Of a stretch of DNA of 64,000 nucleotides, positions 44,150-52,710 are shown in pieces. Positions within the stretch are counted from its first letter, which is position 1. Each line of letters begins with the position of its first letter. The notes below the pieces were generated by a model. It was given only the letters and a program-made list of their open reading frames with translations. It did no database searches and had not been told where the DNA came from. This DNA is from Micromonospora pisi (GTDB lineage Bacteria; Actinomycetota; Actinomycetes; Mycobacteriales; Micromonosporaceae), in the NCBI RefSeq assembly GCF_003633685.1, contig NZ_RBKT01000001.1, forward strand, positions 310,001-374,000, given 5' to 3'. Position numbers and translations under genes: made by a program.

Positions 44150-45877
44150 TTACTTGTACATGGTCTGGTTCATCGTGCCCGGGGCGTACGCGTCCGGGTC
44201 GACCCAGACGTTGATCAGCGACGGGAGCCCGGACTCGCGGGCCCGCTGCAGGGCGGGCCCGATGTCGGCCGGATCGCGCACCTCCTCGCCGTACCCGCCG
44301 AGCATCCGGGCGAACTCGTCGTACCGGACGTCGCCCAGGGTGTTGCCGACCCGGGCACGGGCGGCGCCGTACTTCTGCGCCTGGCCGTAGCGGATCTGGT
44401 TCATCGAGGAGTTGTTCCCCACCACGCCGACGAACGGCAGGTTGAACCGGACCAGGGTCTCGAAGTCCCAGCCGGTGAGGCTGAAGGCGCCGTCGCCGAA
44501 GAGCGCGACAACCTCCTTGTCCGGCCGCCCGTACTTGGCGGCGAGGACGAACGGGATGCCGACACCGAGGGTGCCGAGCGGGCCGGGGTCCATCCAGTGA
44601 CCGGGCGACTTCGGCTGCACCACACCACCGGAGAAGGTGACGATGTCACCGCCGTCACCGATGTAGATCGAGTCCTCGGTGAGGAACTCGTTGATCTCGT
44701 GGGCCAGCCGCAGCGGGTGGATCGGGCTGGCGTCGGAGAGTTGGCGGGGCAGCCGCTTCTCGTACGCCGTGGTCTCCTCCGCCCGCAGCTCGGCGAACCA
44801 GGGCTTCCGCCCGGCGGCTCCGTTGTCGATCCGGCCCGACGCGGCCTGGGTCACCGCGGCGAGGATCGCACCCGGGTCGCCGACCAGCCCGAGATCGATG
44901 TCGCGGTTCTTGCCGACGGTGCGGTAGTCCAGGTCGATCTGCACCACGGTCGCGCCCTTCGGCAACCGGCGGCCGTAGCCCATCCGGAAGTCGAAGGGGG
45001 TGCCGACGATGATGATGACGTCGGCGTTGTTGAACGCGTACCGACGCGACAGGTGGAAGTGGTGCGGGTCTCCGGGCGGCAGGGTGCCGCGCGCCGACCC
45101 GTTCATGTAAGCGGGAATGTTCAGCGTCCGGACGAAGTCGATCGCGGCGTCACTGCCCCGCGCCGTCCAGACCTGGGTGCCGAGCAGCACGGTCGGCTTC
45201 TTCGCCTTGACCAGGATGTCGGCCAGCTGCTGGATCGCGGCCGGGTCACCGATGCTCTTGGTCGAGGCACGGTAGCGGCCAGGCTCGGGAATGGTGCAGT
45301 CGGCCAGGCGCACCTCCGCGTCGAGCACGTCACGCGGTATCTCCAGGAAGGACGGGCCGGGTGCCCCGTTGTACGCCTCCCGGAACGCCATCGACACCAT
45401 GTCCGCCGCGCGCGCGGTGTGCGGCACGGTGGCGGCGAACTTGGTGATCGGCGTCATCATGTCCACGTGCGGCAGGTCCTGCAGCGAGCCCATCTTGTGC
45501 TGGTTGAGCGCGCCCTGACCGCCGATCAGGAGCATCGGGCTCTCCGCGCGGAACGCGTTCGCCACCCCGGTCACGGCGTCGGTCGTACCGGGACCCGCGG
45601 TGACCACGGCGCATCCCGGCTTGCCGGTGGCGCGGGCGTAGCCGTCGGCCGCGTGGGCGGCGACCTGCTCGTGCCGGACGTCCACCACCGCGATGCCCTC
45701 GTCGACACATCCGTCGTAGATGTCGATGATGTGGCCACCGCAGAGGGTGAAGATGACGTCGACGCCCTCGGCCTTGAGCGCCTTGGCCACCAGGTGCCCA
45801 CCGGAGATTCGCTCCGGGTCACGACTCGGTTCGGCCAGGATCGGGTCCACGACGGGTTCGGTCGCGGTCTGAACCAT
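44150..45877 (-). CDS. ThDP-dependent enzyme of the oxalyl-CoA decarboxylase / 2-hydroxyacyl-CoA lyase / acetolactate synthase group
   Basis: ATG 45877 follows AAGGGAG; the frame remains open far upstream but that part covers the promoter repeat. The 575-residue enzyme has the three ThDP domains: Glu70 in DVRHEQVAAHAADGYA, the central Rossmann domain and FGDGAFSLTGWDFETL to VGNNSSMNQ (ThDP/Mg). The C-terminus reads SLINVWVDPDAYAPGTMNQTMYK in overlapping blocks, resembling actinobacterial 2-hydroxyacyl-CoA lyases more than Oxalobacter Oxc. With frc encoded nearby, decarboxylation of oxalyl-CoA to formyl-CoA is the likely job. Condensation or cleavage of 2-hydroxyacyl-CoA with formyl-CoA is the alternative. 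Annotation as acetolactate synthase would be a family-level default. Confidence 0.8.
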   Translation of the reverse strand: MVQTATEPVVDPILAEPSRDPERISGGHLVAKALKAEGVDVIFTLCGGHIIDIYDGCVDEGIAVVDVRHEQVAAHAADGYARATGKPGCAVVTAGPGTTDAVTGVANAFRAESPMLLIGGQGALNQHKMGSLQDLPHVDMMTPITKFAATVPHTARAADMVSMAFREAYNGAPGPSFLEIPRDVLDAEVRLADCTIPEPGRYRASTKSIGDPAAIQQLADILVKAKKPTVLLGTQVWTARGSDAAIDFVRTLNIPAYMNGSARGTLPPGDPHHFHLSRRYAFNNADVIIIVGTPFDFRMGYGRRLPKGATVVQIDLDYRTVGKNRDIDLGLVGDPGAILAAVTQAASGRIDNGAAGRKPWFAELRAEETTAYEKRLPRQLSDASPIHPLRLAHEINEFLTEDSIYIGDGGDIVTFSGGVVQPKSPGHWMDPGPLGTLGVGIPFVLAAKYGRPDKEVVALFGDGAFSLTGWDFETLVRFNLPFVGVVGNNSSMNQIRYGQAQKYGAARARVGNTLGDVRYDEFARMLGGYGEEVRDPADIGPALQRARESGLPSLINVWVDPDAYAPGTMNQTMYK

Positions 45878-46183
45878 GTTTCTCAACTCCCTTGAGTCGC
45901 CGCCGGCGACCTGCGCACGGTGACGCGACGGGTCCGGCGGTGTTGGGCTGGAAAACTGCTCCGGGACGTACGCGGGCGCGGCGCGGCGGGCGCGCACGGC
46001 GCACGGCTCCACATCGGCTGCTCGACCAGGGCAACCTCCCCTGTCCACGGGTGAGCACGGTCGTACGCCGGTGGCCGGGACGGGCCGACCGGCACGGGCC
46101 GCGCGTGAAACACGGCGCCAACGGTGGTCGCCGCACGGGCTCGATCTCGCTGACGAGTCATGGGCTTCCTCCGCCACCCTCAA

Positions 46184-46251
46184 GGATTGCATACCGTATG
46201 GGGTAGGCAATATCGTGGCCCATGTAACAGCGGAGTGTCTAGGGGGTAGCA
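46184..46251. repeat. 68-bp intergenic repeat with operator and promoter, copy 1
   Basis: This block recurs at 54059-54126 with one mismatch (46233 A, there G). It contains TTGCATACCGTATGG: a perfect CATACCGTATG palindrome within the outer inverted pair ATTGC...GCAAT. On the plus strand TTGCAT (46187-46192), 18 bases and TATCGT (46211-46216) form a promoter, and the operator overlaps its -35. In both copies a minus-strand oxalate gene (ThDP enzyme or frc) lies to the left, so the element may also drive leftward transcription; I could not assign a clear leftward -10. Confidence 0.75.
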
Positions 46252-46556
46252 GAAGGTTTTCCGCAGGAGCGGTAGCCGTCTCCCTCCGGTCTCCCCCGGG
46301 GCGAAACGACGCGGTGCGTGATATCCGGCCGGACCACACTCGCCGGTTGCGCCCGGCGCACCTCCCGCCACCATGGACAAGCTGGATCAACAACGTGGCA
46401 CCGGAGAGCACGAAGTTTGGCCCGCCGTCACTGGGGGTAGGGGAACCAACCAGGACCACCGCGCGGGTGTCCAGCAGGGAGGGTCCTCTCCGGACCCGAC
46501 GGAGCGAGCGCCACGACCCGGCGACGAGCGTCGTGGCCTTGGTCACTGAATCAAAT

Positions 46557-46582
46557 TTTGCATACAAAAGCCTGTATGCTGG
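46557..46582. promoter_or_regulatory. Two facing operator half-sites upstream of the small-protein gene
   Basis: TTTTGCATACAAAAG (46557-46571) is followed by CCTGTATGCTGG (46571-46582), giving GCATAC and GTATGC as an inverted pair about 14 bp apart. This copy has a different spacing from the others. The next plus-strand gene starts at 46974. Confidence 0.5.
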
Positions 46583-46973
46583 AGCCCAGGCGGGGTCACG
46601 GGAATCGAGCAAGAAGCAGGTCTGAGCGGTGAACGGAACCACTTCCCACACGACCACCCCACCCGGCTGGCGCCGAACCACCGGCACGCCACCGGAGTCG
46701 ACCGCTCGCACCACCGGTCAGCGGCGGGCCCAGCACACCCCGGCGGCCCAGCGGCAGGACATCAGCTGCCGCGCCGAAGACCGGACCCGGATCAACACCA
46801 CAACGCCCGAGGGCCCGAGCCTCGCGGCCCGAGCCCTCGGCGACCACATCGTGCACCCGCGCCCGTCCCCTGGTGGCAACGGAGCAGCCAGCAACAGACG
46901 CGCGTGACGGTGCGCACCCTCCCACGGGGCGTCGTCCCGCGGGAACGCCAATAACCATCGAGGTGAGAAGGTC

Positions 46974-47180
46974 ATGGCAACCCAAGGAGAGTTCGTTCGT
47001 TTCCTCAACCGAATCCAGCGCGGACTCAATCTTCCGCGTGGATTCAACGCCGACGGTCGTACCCTCGGGCTCGGCCTGGCGCTCGCGCTGGAATCCCAGC
47101 GGCGGGCCACCCGGCCGAGCGACGAGGAGATCGCGCGGCTGCTGAACGAGCACACCGAGAACGACCTGGTCAAGGTGTGA
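46974..47180 (+). CDS. Small protein of unknown function (68 residues) in the oxalate island
   Basis: ATG 46974 is preceded by GAGGTGAGAAGG, one of the better ribosome-binding sites in the region. The product (MATQGEFVRFLNRIQRG at the N-terminus, EEIARLLNEHTENDLVKV at the C-terminus) looks like two or three amphipathic helices around a Gly/Leu-rich turn (GLGLALALE). It has no cysteine, signal peptide or membrane span. I do not recognise a family. It lies downstream of an island-type operator and convergent with terC, seven bases from its stop. A real gene is likely from codon use and the ribosome-binding site; the role is unknown. Confidence 0.6.
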   Translation: MATQGEFVRFLNRIQRGLNLPRGFNADGRTLGLGLALALESQRRATRPSDEEIARLLNEHTENDLVKV

Positions 47181-47187
47181 CAACCAC

Positions 47188-48219
47188 TCAGGACGCGTCA
47201 CGTTCCGCCATGGCGACCTCCGGCGTACGTGGCTGATCGTCCGTCGTACCGGTCGGGACGGCGGTGGGCTGGGGGGCCCGCTGTCCGTCCCGCCGGGTCT
47301 TCAGGAGGCTGGCGACGGTGGTGACCAGCAGGGTTCCGATGATCACCGCGAGTGAGGCGAGGATCGGCACCTCCGGAGCCCAACCGACACCGTCGTGGTG
47401 CAGTGCCTCCAGCACGAGCTTGACGCCGATGAACGCCAGGATCAGCGCCAGGCCCTTGCTCAGATACACCAGGCGGTCCAACAGGGCACCGATCAGGAAG
47501 TAGAGCTGCCGCAGGCCCATCAACGCGAAGGTGTTCGCGGTGAAGACCAGGTACGGCTCCTGGGTCAGGCCGAAGATCGCCGGGATGGAGTCGAGCGCGA
47601 ACAACAGGTCGGTGGTTCCGATGGCGACCATCACGATCAGCATCGGGGTCACCATCCGCCGACCGTCGATCCTGGTGAGCACCGACGCACCGTGGTAGCT
47701 CTCGGTCGTCGGGAGCACCCGCCGCACCGCCCGCAGTGCGACGTTCTCCGAGAACTCGTCCTCCTGCTGCGGCCCGACCAGCTTGATGGCGGTGTAGATC
47801 AGGAACGCGCCGAACAGGTAGAAGAGCCAGTCGAACCGGGTGATCGCCTGGGCGCCCGCGGCGATGAACACGCCCCGGAGCAGGAGGGCGATCACGATGC
47901 CGATCAGCAGCACCTTCTGCCGGTACTGCACCGGTACGGCGAACCGACTCATGATGATGACGAAGACGAACAGGTTGTCGACGCTGAGCGAGTACTCGGT
48001 GAGCCAGCCCGCGAAGAACTGCCCGCCGTACGTCGCGCCCGCCGTCCCGGTGAGGATGAGGCCGAAGACGACCGCCGCCATGATGTAGAAGCTCACCCAC
48101 GCCACGCACTCCCGGAACGACGGGTCGCGTGGGTTGCGGGCCACCAGGTAGAAGTCGATGGCGATCATCACGAGGAAGGCAGTGATCGTCACCGCCCACA
48201 CCCAGCCGGGAAGATTCAT
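47188..48219 (-). CDS. TerC-family integral membrane protein (putative metal-ion exporter)
   Basis: The 343-residue protein starts at ATG 48219, six bases after GGAGG and inside an ATGA overlap with the preceding gene. It has the TerC hallmarks: LTEYSLSVDNLFVFVIIMSRF (an EYxLSVDNxFVF motif) and TTDLLFALDSIPAIFGLT, with acidic residues in two membrane helices, and seven to nine transmembrane segments. The C-terminal 45 residues are a polar tail. Characterised TerC proteins export manganese or take part in tellurite resistance and in metal loading of exported enzymes. It ends the operon Nramp-like, small membrane protein, TerC. Confidence 0.9.
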   Translation of the reverse strand: MNLPGWVWAVTITAFLVMIAIDFYLVARNPRDPSFRECVAWVSFYIMAAVVFGLILTGTAGATYGGQFFAGWLTEYSLSVDNLFVFVIIMSRFAVPVQYRQKVLLIGIVIALLLRGVFIAAGAQAITRFDWLFYLFGAFLIYTAIKLVGPQQEDEFSENVALRAVRRVLPTTESYHGASVLTRIDGRRMVTPMLIVMVAIGTTDLLFALDSIPAIFGLTQEPYLVFTANTFALMGLRQLYFLIGALLDRLVYLSKGLALILAFIGVKLVLEALHHDGVGWAPEVPILASLAVIIGTLLVTTVASLLKTRRDGQRAPQPTAVPTGTTDDQPRTPEVAMAERDAS

Positions 48220-48794
48220 GCCCTACCTCCGGTCCGGGGCCGGATCAGCCGGCCCAACCCCTGCCCGGCACCGCGGTTCCGCCGCCGGTTCTCCTTGGCC
48301 TGCCACTGCGCCTCGGCGTGCCGGAGGTAGAAGGCGTACAACCGCTCGGCCGCCGGGTTGCCCTGCCGGATCCGGCGCAGCCAACCCGGTGCGAACCGCT
48401 CGTGCAGCCAACTGAACCCGATGGCGAACCCGAGACTCACCATCGCCTGGTAGGCGAGGAAGCCGAGCACGTCCGGCGGGAGCGCCGGCTGGCCCACGAT
48501 CAGTAGGCCGGCCAGCGCCTCGTGGACGAGTCTGGCCACCGGAAACCCGACGAACCAGTAGAGCCCGGCCGGCGCGAACACGCCGGGCGTGACGATCCCC
48601 ATCCCGAGCAGCACGCTGAACCCGCCACCGAGCAGCGCCAGCGGCAGCCCGAGCGCCACGCCGGTCGCGACCGCCCAGCCGACGGACTGCCCCACGATCA
48701 GGGCCAGTCCACCCGCCGCCAGTCCGGCGCTGGCACCGATCAGGGCGCCGGGTACCGCGACCTGACCGAGATCCCTCATCCGGTTGGTAGTCAT
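48216..48794 (-). CDS. Hypothetical integral membrane protein between Nramp-like and TerC genes
   Basis: This 192-residue protein has four to five hydrophobic, Gly/Ala-rich helices (VPGALIGASAGLAAGGLALIVG, WAVATGVALGLPLALLGGG, FVGFPVARLVHEALAGLLIVG, FLAYQAMVSLGFAIGFSW). A basic, soluble C-terminus of about 60 residues follows (RLYAFYLRHAEAQWQAKENRRRNR). I recognise no family. It starts one base after the stop of the Nramp-like gene and its stop overlaps the terC start, so it is embedded in that operon and probably works with the two transporters. Confidence 0.7.
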   Translation of the reverse strand: MTTNRMRDLGQVAVPGALIGASAGLAAGGLALIVGQSVGWAVATGVALGLPLALLGGGFSVLLGMGIVTPGVFAPAGLYWFVGFPVARLVHEALAGLLIVGQPALPPDVLGFLAYQAMVSLGFAIGFSWLHERFAPGWLRRIRQGNPAAERLYAFYLRHAEAQWQAKENRRRNRGAGQGLGRLIRPRTGGRA

Positions 48795-48795
48795 C

Positions 48796-50328
48796 TCAAC
48801 CCACTACCACGCCGAACCGGACCAGGCTGTAGACGAGCATGCCCAGGTAGAAGACCGCTCCGAAACCGATGACCAGGTTCGGCAGGATCCCCGGACGGAT
48901 GGGTTTGGGCAACATCCGGTTGTTCACCAGGAGCAACACCACGCAGTAGGTGCCCATGGCGAAGGTGGACAGGAACGCCAGCACGTCGAGGATCGCGCCC
49001 GGGCCGTCGGCGGGGCCGAACAGCAGGATCAGGATCCCGAAGGTGATGACCCCCCAGAGGAAACCGGCGTACAGCTTCGACATGCTGAACCGCTTCGCAC
49101 CGCGTACGAAGTGGTAGGTCATGTCCGCCTGGCCACGGGAGAAGGAGTCGAACAGGCCGAGCGTGGCGTTGAGACCGATCAGCGCGATGAAGCCGAGGAA
49201 GATGCCGCGCAGGACCGGCGCGCCGGCCGAGGCGAAGGCGTCCGCCATCGCGGTGAGGGCGACCTCCCGGTCACCGTCGCGGATCAGGTCCGCGACGCCC
49301 GGGCTCTCCCGGGCCGCGGTCTGGGCCAGCACGGTGAACGAGATGGTGACCAGCATCGTGATGCCCCAGAAGAGCAGGATGGCGTCGAAGGTCACCCACT
49401 TGCGCCAGCCCTTCCACTTGCGCATCTCGGCCGGGTTGTCGGTGTCGAACATGAACCCGCGCGACGGCATCTCCTCCTGCTGTCCGGCGGAGCGCAGCCC
49501 ACGGATCTTCGGGATGTGCGCGCCCATGCCGGCACCGGAGTCGCGCAGGTGCAGGGTGTACCACATCTGCTGCATCCCGGATGGTCCGGCGAACGCGATC
49601 GCGCCGACGAGCACCGGGAACCAGGCGGCGGACATCGCCTCTTCGGGGAAGTAGCCGAACTGGAACATGCCACCGAGGGTCGAGGTGACGTCGCTCCACT
49701 GGCCGACCAGCGAGGCCGCCACCGAGGTGCCGACGACCAGCACGCCGATCAGGATGCCGAGCAGGCTCTCCAGCAGGGGGTAGATCACCGAGGCCAGGCT
49801 GAACAGGATGCCGACGACGATCAGGCCGATGCATGCTGTGACAACCCAGGGTACGCCGCTGACCTCCTCGAAGGCGGCGGCGCCGGTGGATAGGTGTCCT
49901 GGCCAGATATAGACCAGGATCGCCACCCCGAAGAAGAACCACATCAGTGGTTTGAATACTCGGGCGGCGCCGAAGAAGATGCTCTCGCCGGTGGCCATCG
50001 CGTACCGGGCCATTTCCAGCATCACGAACGCCTGCAGCGTCACACCGATCAGGAACAGCCACCGGATCTCCGGTCCGAAGACCAGGACCAGCCGGGGCCA
50101 CATGTACGCCTCGCCCATGCCCACGCCGAGCGCGACGAGGAACACGGTGGGGCCGAGCAGATGGATCGAGGGCGGGGCGTCGGGCAGTTCCCGGATCGGC
50201 ATCGGTTCGAGCTTGCCGGCCCGCCAGACGCGCTCCTCTCCGGCGACCTTTGTGGATGTGGTGGTGCTGGGTGGAGCGGTGGTTCCGCCCCCCTGGGGGT
50301 GGGGGGCAGGAGTGTTCGCAGCGTCCAC
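48796..50328 (-). CDS. Divergent Nramp-family transporter lacking the DPGN and MPH metal motifs
   Basis: GTG 50328 has AGGAGG six bases upstream. After a disordered N-terminus (about 1-45) the 510-residue protein has about 11 membrane helices of the Nramp (APC/LeuT-fold) family. The first unwound helix reads LLGPTVFLVALGVGMGEAYM, so GMGEA replaces the metal-binding DPGN. Helix 6 reads FAGPSGMQQMWYTLHLRD instead of the AxxMPHxxxLHS pattern. Canonical manganese/iron transport is therefore unlikely. It may carry another divalent ion such as Mg, as Nramp-related Mg transporters do, or an organic acid. Its position between the frc operon and terC suggests a role in oxalate or metal-oxalate handling. 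Confidence 0.78.
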   Translation of the reverse strand: MDAANTPAPHPQGGGTTAPPSTTTSTKVAGEERVWRAGKLEPMPIRELPDAPPSIHLLGPTVFLVALGVGMGEAYMWPRLVLVFGPEIRWLFLIGVTLQAFVMLEMARYAMATGESIFFGAARVFKPLMWFFFGVAILVYIWPGHLSTGAAAFEEVSGVPWVVTACIGLIVVGILFSLASVIYPLLESLLGILIGVLVVGTSVAASLVGQWSDVTSTLGGMFQFGYFPEEAMSAAWFPVLVGAIAFAGPSGMQQMWYTLHLRDSGAGMGAHIPKIRGLRSAGQQEEMPSRGFMFDTDNPAEMRKWKGWRKWVTFDAILLFWGITMLVTISFTVLAQTAARESPGVADLIRDGDREVALTAMADAFASAGAPVLRGIFLGFIALIGLNATLGLFDSFSRGQADMTYHFVRGAKRFSMSKLYAGFLWGVITFGILILLFGPADGPGAILDVLAFLSTFAMGTYCVVLLLVNNRMLPKPIRPGILPNLVIGFGAVFYLGMLVYSLVRFGVVVG

Positions 50329-50357
50329 GTTGGACCTCCTCGGGACCTAGTGGCTAG

Positions 50358-50384
50358 GGGGTCTGGGGGACGGAACCAGACCCC
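50358..50384 (-). terminator. Hairpin between the acyl-CoA synthetase and Nramp-like genes
   Basis: GGGGTCTGG (50358-50366) pairs with CCAGACCCC (50376-50384), nine bp with a 9-nt loop, about 90 bases beyond the synthetase stop and 30 upstream of the Nramp-like start. No T-tract; it may be a partial terminator within a larger operon. Confidence 0.4.
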
Positions 50385-50474
50385 GACGTCATGTCCTGTT
50401 CGCCTCCTGGCCGCGGAGCGGTCGCTGTCGCAGGTTTCCCCTCGGCAAGACCGGTGTGCCGCGGGTGTGTCGGA

Positions 50475-52643
50475 TCAACCGCCGGTGTTCGGGTCGGCCT
50501 CGATCAGGCCGGCGGCCCGGGCCCAGCGGTACTTCGCACCGAGTACGGCGACCGGCTTCTCCGTGGTGTACGGGTAGGCCACGATGCCGTGCCGGTACAG
50601 GTGCTCGCTGGCCTGCTCTACCTCCACGTCGCCGGCGAGCGAGGCGACGACGGGCTTGTGGATGCCCTTGGCCCGGAACTCCTCGACCACGTCGACCACC
50701 AGTTCGGCGAAGACCATCGGCGGGGTGACGATGGTGTGCCAGTAGCCGAGGATCAGCGAGTGGATGCGCGGGTCGGAGAGGCCGAGCGCGATCGTGTTCC
50801 GGTAGGTCGACGGCGGTTCGCCGCCGGTGATGTCCACCGGGTTCCCGGCCGCACCGAAGGGCGGGATGAACTTGCGGAACGCCTGGTCGAGGTCGGCCGG
50901 GATCTCCATCAGACTCAGGCCGTTGTCGACGCAGGCGTCGGAGAGCAGTACCCCGGAGCCGCCCGCACCGGTGATGATGACGACGTTCTCGCCCTGCGGT
51001 GTGGGCAGCAGCGGGATGCCGCGGGCGTACTCGAGCAGGTCGTTGAGGCCCGGGGCGCGGATGACGCCGCTCTGCCGCAGGATGTCGTCGTACACCTTGT
51101 CGTTGCCCGCCAGGGCCCCGGTGTGCGAGCTGGCGGCCTTGGCGCCCTGGTCGGTACGGCCCGCCTTGAGCACCAGGACCGGCTTGGTCTTCGACACCCG
51201 CTTGGCGGTGTCGGCGAAGGCGCGGCCGTCCTTGAGGTCCTCCAGGTGCATGGCGATCAGCTGGGTGTTGTCGTCCTGCTCGAAGAAGGTGAGCAGGTCG
51301 TCCTCGTCGATGTCGGCCTTGTTGCCGACGCCGACGATGGACGAGACGCCCATCTGTGCGGATCGGCTGAAGCCGAGGATGGCCATGCCGATGCCGCCGC
51401 TCTGCGAGGAGAGGGCGACCCCACCCTTGACGTCGTACGGGGTGCAGAACGTCGCGGAGAGGTTCTCCGGGGTGTAGTAGTAGCCGTAGATGTTCGGGCC
51501 GAGGATCCGTACGCCGTGCCGGCGGGCGATCGCGACGACCTCGTCCTGGAGTTCGTGGTTGCCGGTCTCGCCGAAGCCGGACGGGATCAGGATCGCCCCG
51601 GCCACGCCCTTGGCGCCGACCTCCTCGAGCGCCTGCGGCACGAACTTCGCCGGGATGGCGAAGACCGCGACGTCCACCGGACCGGGTACGTCGCTGATGC
51701 TCCGGAACGCCTTGCGGTCGAGGATCTCGTCGACCTTCGGGTTGATCGGGTAGATCTCACCCTGGAAACCGCCGTTGACCAGGTTCTTCATCACCGAGTT
51801 ACCGATCTTGCCGGCCTCGGCGGACGCGCCGATCACGGCGATCGCGGCGGGCCGCATGATCCGGTTCATGCTGGCGAGGATCTCCTCGTCGGTGAACCGC
51901 TCCGGCGTCTTCGCCGCCGCGTCGTCGACCAGGATCCGGACGTCCACCGCGGTCGCCCCGGCGGCGGTCGCCAGCACCGGGTTGAGGTCGACCTCGGCCA
52001 GTTCCGGGAAGTCGGTGACCAGGTCGGAGAGACGCGTGATCAGCCCGGCCAGCACCTCGCGGTTGGCTGGCTCGGCGCCCCGTACGCCGCGCAGGATCTC
52101 GGCCGAGGCGATCCCGTCGATCATCGACAGAGCGGTGTCGCGGTCGGTCGGGGCGAGCCGGAAGGTGACGTCCTTGAGTACCTCGACCAGCACGCCACCG
52201 AGCCCGAAGGCGACCACCTTGCCGAAGGTCTGGTCCGTGACGGTGCCGACGATCACCTCGTGACCGGAGTTGAGCAGTTGCTGCACCTGGACGCCGACGA
52301 CCTGGGCGTCAGCCTTGTACGCGTGCGCGTTGTCCAGGATGGTCTGGTAGCCGTCGGCCACCTCCGCCGGGGTCTTCAGCCCGACGAGCACGCCACCGGC
52401 CTCGGTCTTGTGCAGGATGTCCGGGGAGACGATCTTCAGCACCACCGGCAGACCGATCTCGGTGGCCAGGGTGACCGCCTCGTCCGCGCTGGTGGCAAGC
52501 CCTTCCTTCGGCGTCGCGATGCCGTACGCCTCGACCACCAGCCGACCCTCGGGGGCGGTCAGCGAGTCGCGGCCCTCGGCACGGACCTGGTCGAGGACCC
52601 GGCGTACCGCCTCGCGGTCGTAACTGGTTGCGATATCTGGCAT
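50475..52643 (-). CDS. ADP-forming acyl-CoA (acetate-CoA ligase type) synthetase, single chain
   Basis: The 722-residue protein fuses both halves of an NDP-forming acyl-CoA synthetase in the order ATP-grasp (about 1-240, GLPVVLKIVSPDILHKTEAGGV) then CoA-binding and ligase domains (about 255-720). The reverse order is commoner. Key residues are the CoA-binding AVIGASAEAGKIGNSVMKNL, SSQSGGIGMAIL and the phospho-histidine loop SSHTGALAG. Such enzymes convert acyl-CoA + ADP + Pi to acid + ATP, or the reverse. It follows frc by 67 bases on the same strand with its own AGGAG. In this setting it may supply acetyl-CoA-like donors for CoA transfer or act on oxalate or formate directly; the acid is unproven. 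Confidence 0.85.
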   Translation of the reverse strand: MPDIATSYDREAVRRVLDQVRAEGRDSLTAPEGRLVVEAYGIATPKEGLATSADEAVTLATEIGLPVVLKIVSPDILHKTEAGGVLVGLKTPAEVADGYQTILDNAHAYKADAQVVGVQVQQLLNSGHEVIVGTVTDQTFGKVVAFGLGGVLVEVLKDVTFRLAPTDRDTALSMIDGIASAEILRGVRGAEPANREVLAGLITRLSDLVTDFPELAEVDLNPVLATAAGATAVDVRILVDDAAAKTPERFTDEEILASMNRIMRPAAIAVIGASAEAGKIGNSVMKNLVNGGFQGEIYPINPKVDEILDRKAFRSISDVPGPVDVAVFAIPAKFVPQALEEVGAKGVAGAILIPSGFGETGNHELQDEVVAIARRHGVRILGPNIYGYYYTPENLSATFCTPYDVKGGVALSSQSGGIGMAILGFSRSAQMGVSSIVGVGNKADIDEDDLLTFFEQDDNTQLIAMHLEDLKDGRAFADTAKRVSKTKPVLVLKAGRTDQGAKAASSHTGALAGNDKVYDDILRQSGVIRAPGLNDLLEYARGIPLLPTPQGENVVIITGAGGSGVLLSDACVDNGLSLMEIPADLDQAFRKFIPPFGAAGNPVDITGGEPPSTYRNTIALGLSDPRIHSLILGYWHTIVTPPMVFAELVVDVVEEFRAKGIHKPVVASLAGDVEVEQASEHLYRHGIVAYPYTTEKPVAVLGAKYRWARAAGLIEADPNTGG

Positions 52644-52710
52644 TTCCTCGTCTCTCCTTTGGACCGTACGCTCCGCCGGTCGCGGCGGACGGCAGTGAAC
52701 AGCGGGATGG

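Larger units (their letters stand above)
45878..46973. other. Long regulatory region between the ThDP enzyme gene and the small-protein gene
   Basis: Almost 1.1 kb lack a convincing gene on either strand; open frames present are compositional. The region holds the 68-bp promoter repeat (46184-46251) and the two-site operator (46557-46582). The stretch 46540-46580 is distinctly AT-richer than its surroundings. Long leaders are implied: about 310 bases to the ThDP enzyme start and about 390 to the small-protein start. Confidence 0.5.

Noticed and set aside
46629-46907. 92-codon plus-strand frame after the two-site operator
   Set aside because: Thr/Pro/Arg-rich with no structure, weak ribosome-binding site and poor third-position bias; kept as non-coding leader of the 46974 gene.
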